From Firmicutes bacterium UBA1065 (GTDB lineage: Bacteria > Bacillota > Clostridia > Tissierellales > Sedimentibacteraceae): 26,808 bases of DNA. Below the pieces are notes generated by a model. It saw only the letters and a list, made by a program, of their open reading frames with translations. It had not been told where the DNA came from and made no database searches. Made by a program: the position numbers and the translations under genes. Positions within the stretch are counted from its first letter, which is position 1. Each line of letters opens with the position of its first letter. Where the stretch lies: contig DCDC01000118.1 in assembly GCA_002316225.1 (NCBI GenBank), positions 1 through 26,808 of the forward strand. Direction: 5' to 3'. Positions 21,631 through 26,808 of the stretch are shown in pieces.

Positions 21631-22359
21631 ATGAAAGTTATAACCACTCCAGTTGTGAAAAACCAGGAAATTTCCAAAAACATCCGCAGGCTTTCGGTGG
21701 AGTTTGATTCGGTCATAAAGCCCGGCCAATTCTTTATGCTTAAAACAACGGATGATGCATTTTTGCTGCCAAGACCCTTAAGTGTAAATGACGTAAATGA
21801 CAATATAGTTTCCTTCTTATACAGAATTGAAGGAAAGGGAACAAAAAGAATAAGCAGCCTGAAGGAAAACGACAAAATCCAGGTATTTGGTCCCTTGGGG
21901 AAGGGTTTTGATCTTGAAAATCTGAAAGGAAAGACAGCAGTAATAGGAGGAGGCATAGGAATTGCCCCCCTCCTCTATTTATGCAAAGTCTTGGGCAAGA
22001 AGGCAGATGTTTATTTGGGCTATAAGGATTCGGAAAACATGTATATATTCGATGAGTTTAAATCCTTTACAGACAGGTGCATTATAGTTACGGAGGATGG
22101 CAGTTTTGGAGAAAAAGGCTTTGTTACCGATTACGTGGATTATGAAAAGTACGATGCAATTGCAGCCTGCGGCCCTGAAGCAATGATGAACAAGCTTGTA
22201 TCTGTCTGCAAAGCCAAAAATATTAAATGCTATCTCTCCTTAGAGAGAAGAATGGCTTGCGGTATGGGAGCCTGCCTGGGCTGTACCGTGGAAACGAAGG
22301 CAGGAAACAAAAGGGCATGCAAGGATGGTCCCGTCTTCGACAGTGAAGAATTAGTGTAG
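21631..22359 (+). CDS. pyrK: Dihydroorotate dehydrogenase B electron-transfer subunit
   Basis: PyrK is the FAD and 2Fe-2S subunit that passes electrons from dihydroorotate oxidation in PyrD to NAD+. The 242 residues are ferredoxin-reductase-like: FAD-binding block LLPRPLSVND (about 49-58), glycine-rich VIGGGIGIAPLLYL for the nucleotide, ACGPEAMM, and the C-terminal 2Fe-2S loop with ligands C210, C215, C218 and C230 (CGMGACLGC, then KRACKDGPVF). ATG 21631 follows GGAGAAAAG. It is 23 nt after pyrI, and pyrD begins 9 nt after its stop. Confidence 0.96.
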   Translation: MKVITTPVVKNQEISKNIRRLSVEFDSVIKPGQFFMLKTTDDAFLLPRPLSVNDVNDNIVSFLYRIEGKGTKRISSLKENDKIQVFGPLGKGFDLENLKGKTAVIGGGIGIAPLLYLCKVLGKKADVYLGYKDSENMYIFDEFKSFTDRCIIVTEDGSFGEKGFVTDYVDYEKYDAIAACGPEAMMNKLVSVCKAKNIKCYLSLERRMACGMGACLGCTVETKAGNKRACKDGPVFDSEELV

Positions 22360-22368
22360 GTGAGAAAA

Positions 22369-23271
22369 ATGGCAGATTTAAAAACCAATGCTATGGGTCT
22401 TAAATTTAAGAATCCTATATTAGCTGCATCCGGAACCTTTGGTTTCGGGGAAGAATTTTCTAAACTTTATGATTTATCTATTCTTGGAGGCATTTGCAGC
22501 AAGGGCCTCACCTTGAAGCCACAATTGGGGAATAAGGGAATCAGGCTTTGGGAAACTCCCATGGGGCTAATGAACAGTATAGGACTTGAGAATCCGGGAG
22601 TTGACAGGTTTATATCTGAAGAACTTCCAAAGATGAAAAAATATGATACCCTTATTTTTGCAAATCTGGGAGGCCATTGTGAAGAAGATTACCTTGAAGG
22701 CATCCAAAAATTAAACAATGCAAGGGTAGATGCAATTGAGCTTAATATTTCCTGCCCCAATATTAAAAGCGGCGGTATGGCCTTTGGCGTTAAATCTTCC
22801 CTTGCCTATGATTTGATATCGAGAGTACGGAAGGTTTGCAAGAAACCTCTTATGGTTAAACTATCACCAAATGCGGAAAATATACCTGATATGGCTCTTG
22901 CCTGCGAAGCAGCCGGGGCAGATGGGATTTCTTTAATTAATACTGTTCAAGCCATGGCAATTGATGTTAAAAAGAGAAAAGCTGTTTTCGACAATATATA
23001 TGCCGGGCTCTCGGGACCCTGTGTAAAACCCGTGGCCCTTCGAATGGTCCACCAGGCCGCCAAAATGGTAGAAATTCCCATATGCGGATTGGGAGGCATA
23101 ATGAATGCGACCGATGTAATTGAGTTCATCATGGCAGGAGCTTCCCTGGTACAAATCGGAACAGCAAACTTTATAAAGCCTGATATATGCCCGGACATAA
23201 TAAAGGACCTGGAAGAATTCCTGGACCGTGAAAATATTAAATCCCTGGATGAGATAAGGGGAATAATCTAA
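22369..23271 (+). CDS. pyrD: Dihydroorotate dehydrogenase B (NAD+), catalytic subunit
   Basis: PyrD oxidises dihydroorotate to orotate using FMN; the type 1B enzyme works as a PyrD2-PyrK2 complex. The 300 residues form a TIM barrel with NPILAASGTFGFGEE, the SKGLTLKP loop, and the catalytic loop NISCPNIKSGG, where C129 is the base typical of class 1 enzymes. Later blocks are VKLSPNAENI, GLSGPCVKPVALRMV and the phosphate site GLGGI...GASLVQIGTANF. ATG 22369 follows AGGTGAG (22358-22364); GTG 22360 directly after the pyrK stop would add three residues and is less likely. Confidence 0.96.
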   Translation: MADLKTNAMGLKFKNPILAASGTFGFGEEFSKLYDLSILGGICSKGLTLKPQLGNKGIRLWETPMGLMNSIGLENPGVDRFISEELPKMKKYDTLIFANLGGHCEEDYLEGIQKLNNARVDAIELNISCPNIKSGGMAFGVKSSLAYDLISRVRKVCKKPLMVKLSPNAENIPDMALACEAAGADGISLINTVQAMAIDVKKRKAVFDNIYAGLSGPCVKPVALRMVHQAAKMVEIPICGLGGIMNATDVIEFIMAGASLVQIGTANFIKPDICPDIIKDLEEFLDRENIKSLDEIRGII

Positions 23272-23293
23272 AACTATTCGAGAGGTAAAATAT

Positions 23294-23851
23294 ATGGATG
23301 TACTTGAAATATTGAAAGAATGTCATGCCCTCCTTGAAGGCCACTTCCTTCTTTCATCGGGCAAACACAGCAACAGGTACTGCCAGTGCGCAAAGCTTCT
23401 GCAGTATCCCGACAAGGCGGAAAAAATAATTTCAATCGTTAAAAATAAGGTATCTTCACTCAATCTTGATGTGATTGCCGGGCCTGCCATGGGAGGAATA
23501 ACGGCAGCTTATGAGCTTGGCAGACAACTAGGCATAAAAGCAATATTTACGGAAAGGGAAAACAATGTAATGACCCTCAGAAGGGGTTTTGAAATAAAAC
23601 CCGGTGAAAGGATCCTGATAATGGAAGATGTTGTCACAACCGGGAAATCCTCCATGGAAACAGCCGAAGTTCTTGAGGCCCTTGGCGGTGTAGTAGTAGG
23701 AATCGGGTGCATAGTTGACAGGAAGGTAAGTGAGATTCATCTGCCAGTTTACAGCGCCATAGAATTGTACTTTGATACCTATGACCAGGAAGCCTGTCCC
23801 ATGTGCAAGGCAGGGTCCAAACCGGTAAAACCGGGAAGCCGAAAGTTTTAG
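23294..23851 (+). CDS. pyrE: Orotate phosphoribosyltransferase
   Basis: PyrE joins orotate and PRPP to make OMP. The 185-residue protein has the PRPP-binding motif RILIMEDVVTTGKSSMETAE (about 106-125), the GPAMGGITAAYELGRQLG block, and the flexible loop TERENNVMTLRRGF. The Cys-containing tail (DQEACPMCKAGSKP) is seen in the Clostridia/Thermus-type long PyrE and could bind a metal. ATG 23294 follows CGAGAGG. It is the last gene of pyrBIKDE, with a strong terminator overlapping its stop. pyrF, needed for the final step to UMP, is not here. Confidence 0.95.
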   Translation: MDVLEILKECHALLEGHFLLSSGKHSNRYCQCAKLLQYPDKAEKIISIVKNKVSSLNLDVIAGPAMGGITAAYELGRQLGIKAIFTERENNVMTLRRGFEIKPGERILIMEDVVTTGKSSMETAEVLEALGGVVVGIGCIVDRKVSEIHLPVYSAIELYFDTYDQEACPMCKAGSKPVKPGSRKF

Positions 23852-23874
23852 GGACGCCAGGCGTCCCTTTTTCT
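23851..23874 (+). terminator. Terminator after pyrE
   Basis: GGGACGC (23851-23857) pairs perfectly with GCGTCCC (23861-23867) across a 3-nt loop, followed by five T. The stem starts at the last base of the pyrE stop codon. It also separates the operon from the convergent minus-strand gene. Confidence 0.93.
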
Positions 23875-23883
23875 TTACAAACA

Positions 23884-24141
23884 TTATTGGAGGAAAAAGA
23901 AAGGCCAGAACAACCACCAAATAGGATTTTCACATCTTCCGTACCTGTCACAATAGGGGAAGCGGTAATACCTCATGGGGTCATAGAAATACCTGTCATA
24001 TCTGGGGTCAAATCTTCTGTCTAACATGGGATCATATCTGTCATCGTAATCATACCTGGTGCTGAATACTTCATTATTAATATCTACATCATAAGAAGTG
24101 CCCTCATTCATATTACTCAAATATTTATTGTTATTATCCAT
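23884..24141 (-). CDS. Small Tyr/Arg/Asp-rich hypothetical protein (possible spore-coat-like)
   Basis: This 85-residue minus-strand ORF has an atypical composition. The middle (about residues 28-66) is built of tyrosine, arginine and aspartate, with repeats such as RYDYDDRYDPM, RRFDPRYDRYFYDPM and YCDRYGRC. The C-terminus is an aromatic hydrophobic tail (PIWWLFWPFFFLQ). AGGGAGAG lies at good distance before ATG 24141. Upstream, CATATATT (minus, 24176-24183) with AC 16 bp further up (24200-24201) resembles a SigK/SigE-type promoter. Tyr-rich, repetitive small proteins are common in spore coats, so I infer a spore-surface protein, but no family is recognised. It is the only minus-strand gene between dnaA and the tRNA cluster. 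Confidence 0.6.
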   Translation of the reverse strand: MDNNNKYLSNMNEGTSYDVDINNEVFSTRYDYDDRYDPMLDRRFDPRYDRYFYDPMRYYRFPYCDRYGRCENPIWWLFWPFFFLQ

Positions 24142-24256
24142 ATATACTCTCCCTTATACAATATTTATATATTACAATATATGTCATATAAATCCTTATG
24201 TTACCCATATATTTCCCGGAAATCAGCGGCAAAATTTGTTAAATTCAAAATTTTTG

Positions 24257-24285
24257 TTTACAAAAAGTGAAAAAAGTATTAATAT
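24257..24285 (+). promoter_or_regulatory. Promoter for tRNA-Thr
   Basis: TTTACA (24257-24262), 17-bp spacer, TAATAT (24280-24285; 4/6). It lies about 32 bp before the mature tRNA 5' end, right for a short precursor leader. Confidence 0.55.
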
Positions 24286-24316
24286 GTACTGTAGCCCGGC
24301 TAAAATTAGGAAATGT

Positions 24317-24391
24317 GCTGGTGTGGCTCAAAGGCAGAGCAGCGGTATCGTAAACCGCAGGTTGGGGGTTCGATTCCCTTCACCAGCTCCA
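24317..24391 (+). tRNA. tRNA-Thr (anticodon CGT), CCA encoded
   Basis: The cloverleaf is complete. Acceptor GCTGGTG/CACCAGC; D arm GCTC/GAGC; anticodon stem GCGGT/ACCGC around loop ATCGTAA, giving anticodon CGT (reads ACG); variable loop AGGTT; T arm GGGGG-TTCGATT-CCCTT with two G-U pairs. Discriminator T at 24388 is followed by encoded CCA (24389-24391). Confidence 0.95.
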
Positions 24392-24435
24392 AAATGTTAA
24401 AACCTGTGACTTTCTTGTTGCAGGTTTTAACATTT
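24392..24435. repeat. Perfect 15-bp inverted repeat directly after tRNA-Thr
   Basis: AAATGTTAAAACCTG (24392-24406) and CAGGTTTTAACATTT (24421-24435) are perfect inverted copies around a 14-nt loop. The repeat begins on the base after the CCA end. The 3' arm is T-rich, but no T-run follows, so it is either an atypical terminator or a 3'-processing hairpin. Confidence 0.75.
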
Positions 24436-24469
24436 AGTAAATGTTGATGATCTTTTTATATTTTTCTAC

Positions 24470-24498
24470 TTTACAAATTCAAAAAAATATATTAAATT
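24470..24498 (+). promoter_or_regulatory. Possible promoter for tRNA-Ala/tRNA-Gly
   Basis: TTTACA (24470-24475) is followed at 17 bp by TAAATT (24493-24498; 4/6). It lies 28 bp before the tRNA-Ala 5' end. The same -35 hexamer and spacing recur in front of tRNA-Thr, which supports two separate tRNA units. Confidence 0.45.
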
Positions 24499-24526
24499 AT
24501 ATATGCTGGTGTAACCGGTTTAATAT

Positions 24527-24599
<73 letters not shown>

Positions 24600-24606
24600 T
24601 ATACTT

Positions 24607-24677
24607 GCGGGTGTAACTTAGTGGCAGAGTTCCGGCTTCCCAAGCCGGCTGTGTGGGTTCGATTCCCATCATCCGCT
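24607..24677 (+). tRNA. tRNA-Gly (anticodon CCC), CCA not encoded
   Basis: Acceptor GCGGGTG/CATCCGC (one G-U); D arm ACTT/GAGT; anticodon stem CCGGC/GCCGG with loop TTCCCAA, giving anticodon CCC (reads GGG); 4-nt variable loop; T arm GTGGG-TTCGATT-CCCAT; discriminator T at 24677. It is 7 nt after tRNA-Ala, so the two are probably one transcript. Confidence 0.95.
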
Positions 24678-24688
24678 TATTTTCACTA

Positions 24689-24722
24689 AAAAAAATCCGC
24701 TTAAATTTTAAGCGGATTTTTT
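24689..24722. terminator. Bidirectional terminator between tRNA-Gly and helD-like gene
   Basis: ATCCGCTTAA (24695-24704) pairs with TTAAGCGGAT (24708-24717) around 3 nt, with A-run before and T-run after. The A/T flanks make it work for the plus-strand tRNAs and for the convergent minus-strand gene ending at 24733. Confidence 0.92.
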
Positions 24723-24732
24723 ACTTCTAAGT

Positions 24733-26808
24733 TTATTGCAAAAATCTTGTTAATTTCCCGGTGTAAAATAATGATAACCTGTGAAGGGCTCTTGTACATG
24801 CTATATATAAGAGTTTTTTATCAAATTCGCTCTTATATTTTTCGTCGTTTGCTTCATATACGATAACGGCATCAAACTCAAGGCCCTTTGCCAAATATAC
24901 CGGGAGTATCATGTTGCCTTCCAAAATACTGTCATAATCCAGATAGTCAATAAGTTTAATTTTAATTTTGGTGCTCAGTTTAAAATATAAATCAGCTGCT
25001 TCCTTCCTGTCCTTACATATTATGGCGATTGAAGAGAAACCTTCGGTATTATATTTGTCGATGGTTTTTATGATCTCATCATAAAGATGGGATTTTTCTT
25101 TTGCCTTGAAGATAAGGGGCTCTTCTTCATTTCTTTTGAAGAATTCCGCATGGTTTTCATCACCCAATAATCTTGCACTGAACCTGCCTATCTCGTATGA
25201 GCTCCTGTAGCTTTTGTTCAGGAATACCTTATTGCTTTTTTCAAAATCGAAAATGGAAATGATGTCATCGTATAAGGACAGGTCGGAGCTTTTTTCAATA
25301 GTCTGATTTATATCACCCACTATTGTAAACCTTGCATACCTGTATAAATCCTTAAAAATTTTATAATGAACGGGATAGTAATCCTGGGCCTCATCAACTA
25401 CAACCTGCTTAATGCCGCTAAAGAGGGAAGAACCCTCTGCTTTGATTTTGAGGTATATCAAGGCTATTCCATCTGCATAGGGAAGATTGTAGGGGTCACT
25501 TAAGGCCATCCTTGTATAATTAATTATTTCATCTATATTTTCCGGCAGGTCAAGACCCTTGGAAATATTTTTAAAGAGGCTTATATCTGAAAATAGCTTT
25601 TTATAGAGATAAAAAACATCGATTTCAGTGTATTTTTTCAACCTTTCCTTCAAGGCTAAGGTTTCTTTGGCTGCCAAGAGCCTTGTAAAAGACATTGATT
25701 CAAATTCGTGATTATTTAATTTGTTTACTGCCTTTTCTATTTTGTTCCGCCTTTCGACCCTGTTGTCCTTAACCTTTTCCATTATGCGGCTTTCAATTAT
25801 TTTTAGTTTTTTGCCTATAGGCATATTTAACTTGTTGCTTAGGAGAAAAGCTTTCGCCAGCTCTCGCTTTTCAATTATTTTCCCGTTGTAATACACATCT
25901 TCGAAGGGTATGAGCTTACGTTCATAATATTCCAAAAACCTGTCCAGGATTTTTGAAAAAACAAAAGAGCCTTTGAATTCATCGTATGACCTTAGAAAAT
26001 TCCTCTTTTCTTCGGTTTCTGCGGTGATTATGTTATCAAAGTTTTCACTTTTCGTTTTCATGGAAAGGTTGTTGCCAAATAATTTTACAAAAATATTTTC
26101 AAAGGTATATTCATTTATGCTCTCTTCTCCCAATTCCGGAAGGACATTGGATATATACTTTGAAAACAAAGGATTCGGTGAAATTACTATGATGTTGTTG
26201 GCGCTCAAATTTAAATTTAAACCTTGATACATCAGGTATGCTATCCTGTGTAAGGCTACCGATGATTTGCCGCTGCCTGCAACCCCTTGAACAACCAGCA
26301 AGTCATTATACAAGTCTCTTATTATTAAGTCCTGCTGTTTTTGTATTGTTTCCACTATGGTCTTCATCTTTGAGGTCATATTTTTTGAGAGGGCTACCAT
26401 AAGCATTTCATCTAAAATGTTAATGTTGCTGTCAATAAAATATTCCAATTTGCCCCTGGTAATCTTGAACTGCCTCTTTAGTGAAACAAAGCCTTTTATT
26501 AAACCGGCGGGAGCCTTGTATTCCACGGGACCGACTTCATTTCTGTAATACAGGCTGGAAATGGGAGCCCTCCAATCATAGACCTTAATTTCATGGGTTT
26601 CATCGTCCATCAAATTGAAAAGACCTATATATATTTTTTCAATATCATCATATCCTTCTTCGGTGAAATCAATTCTTGCAAAATAAGGTCTGTCAAGCAT
26701 CTTTTCATGCTTTAAAATACGTTTTGCAAGTTCGGCATAGGTGAAAGTTTGAGCCTGAAGGGCACTCAAATACTGATTAAGGTCAGTTAGTTTATCAAAA
26801 TCGGCAGA
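24733..26808 (-). CDS. helD: HelD-like UvrD/Rep-family helicase (5' end beyond window)
   Basis: This superfamily 1 ATPase is related to HelD, which in Gram-positives binds RNA polymerase and recycles stalled or post-termination complexes. The minus-strand frame is open to the window edge (about 691 codons), so the true N-terminus lies outside; family members are about 700-780 aa. Motifs in order: PYFARIDF and DWRAPISSLYY blocks, Walker A VVQGVAGSGKSSVALHRIAYL, Walker B VVVDEAQDY, GDINQTI, LNKSYRSSYEIG, and the late motifs YLAKGLEFDAVIVYEA and LLYIACTRALHRLSLFY. The insert between the motor halves is long and charged. The stop at 24733 is near a bidirectional terminator. UvrD-like DNA helicase is the alternative, but the PYFARIDF/DWRAPI start points to the HelD group. 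Confidence 0.9.
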   Translation of the reverse strand, partial: SADFDKLTDLNQYLSALQAQTFTYAELAKRILKHEKMLDRPYFARIDFTEEGYDDIEKIYIGLFNLMDDETHEIKVYDWRAPISSLYYRNEVGPVEYKAPAGLIKGFVSLKRQFKITRGKLEYFIDSNINILDEMLMVALSKNMTSKMKTIVETIQKQQDLIIRDLYNDLLVVQGVAGSGKSSVALHRIAYLMYQGLNLNLSANNIIVISPNPLFSKYISNVLPELGEESINEYTFENIFVKLFGNNLSMKTKSENFDNIITAETEEKRNFLRSYDEFKGSFVFSKILDRFLEYYERKLIPFEDVYYNGKIIEKRELAKAFLLSNKLNMPIGKKLKIIESRIMEKVKDNRVERRNKIEKAVNKLNNHEFESMSFTRLLAAKETLALKERLKKYTEIDVFYLYKKLFSDISLFKNISKGLDLPENIDEIINYTRMALSDPYNLPYADGIALIYLKIKAEGSSLFSGIKQVVVDEAQDYYPVHYKIFKDLYRYARFTIVGDINQTIEKSSDLSLYDDIISIFDFEKSNKVFLNKSYRSSYEIGRFSARLLGDENHAEFFKRNEEEPLIFKAKEKSHLYDEIIKTIDKYNTEGFSSIAIICKDRKEAADLYFKLSTKIKIKLIDYLDYDSILEGNMILPVYLAKGLEFDAVIVYEANDEKYKSEFDKKLLYIACTRALHRLSLFYTGKLTRFLQ

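Noticed and set aside
23803..24024. 73-codon plus-strand open frame after pyrE
   Set aside because: It overlaps the end of pyrE, the pyrE terminator and the antisense of the small minus-strand gene; the latter has a better ribosome binding site and composition.
24211..24223. ATTTCCCGGAAAT, similar to the Noc-binding site ATTTCCCGGGAAAT
   Set aside because: It is one base shorter in the centre, which changes half-site spacing, and lies next to a promoter-like region; not enough to call a Noc site.

Overview
The window is about 26.8 kb of AT-rich chromosome from an anaerobic low-GC Gram-positive bacterium, most likely class Clostridia or Tissierellia (Bacillota). It carries the replication-origin neighbourhood. 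The basis is the order dnaA / oriC / rpmH-rnpA-yidD-yidC-jag-mnmE-mnmG-rsmG-noc-parA-parB, an oxygen-sensitive [FeFe]-hydrogenase operon, a PyrR-type pyrimidine leader, and consensus sigma-A promoters and Shine-Dalgarno sequences. I cannot name the species.

Layout. (1) 1-691: 5' part of dnaA, read leftward and cut by the window edge. (2) 692-1127: oriC-like spacer with DnaA boxes, an AT-rich tract and a consensus promoter for rpmH. (3) 1128-3265: rpmH, rnpA, yidD, yidC, jag, closed by a strong terminator. (4) 3459-9888: mnmE, mnmG, rsmG, a noc-like ParB paralogue, parA, parB. A near-consensus parS site lies about 8 kb further on, inside an unrelated gene at 17831. (5) 9889-10200: regulatory spacer with a perfect sigma-A promoter overlapped by a Rex-like operator. 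(6) 10201-14702: four-gene NADH/ferredoxin-linked [FeFe]-hydrogenase operon (HydC, an extra 2Fe-2S subunit, HydB, HydA) with a 15-bp terminator. (7) 14815-17280: pyrC and a cysteine desulfurase-like gene. (8) 17454-20010: a DUF5711-like protein, a CvpA-like membrane protein, yedF and DUF951. (9) 20011-23851: pyrB-pyrI-pyrK-pyrD-pyrE behind a leader with two PyrR-type RNA elements. One belongs to a transcription attenuator and the other abuts the pyrB ribosome binding site. (10) 23884-24141, minus: a small Tyr/Arg/Asp-rich protein, possibly spore-associated. (11) 24317-24677: tRNA-Thr(CGT), tRNA-Ala(GGC), tRNA-Gly(CCC). (12) 24733-26808, minus: HelD-like UvrD/Rep-family helicase, cut by the window edge.

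How it fits together. The first 10 kb is conserved origin-proximal housekeeping: replication initiation, RNase P, membrane insertion, tRNA U34 and 16S rRNA modification, and chromosome segregation. The hydrogenase probably oxidises NADH and reduced ferredoxin to H2 and looks redox-controlled through Rex. PyrC, PyrBI, PyrKD and PyrE give carbamoyl phosphate to orotidine monophosphate. carAB, pyrF and pyrR are not in the window. I found no mobile element, CRISPR array, phage gene or defence system. The least routine signals are the two-tier PyrR leader with mini-ORFs, the parS inside a coding gene, the Rex-like site on the hydrogenase promoter, and the small minus-strand gene with a possible late-sporulation promoter.
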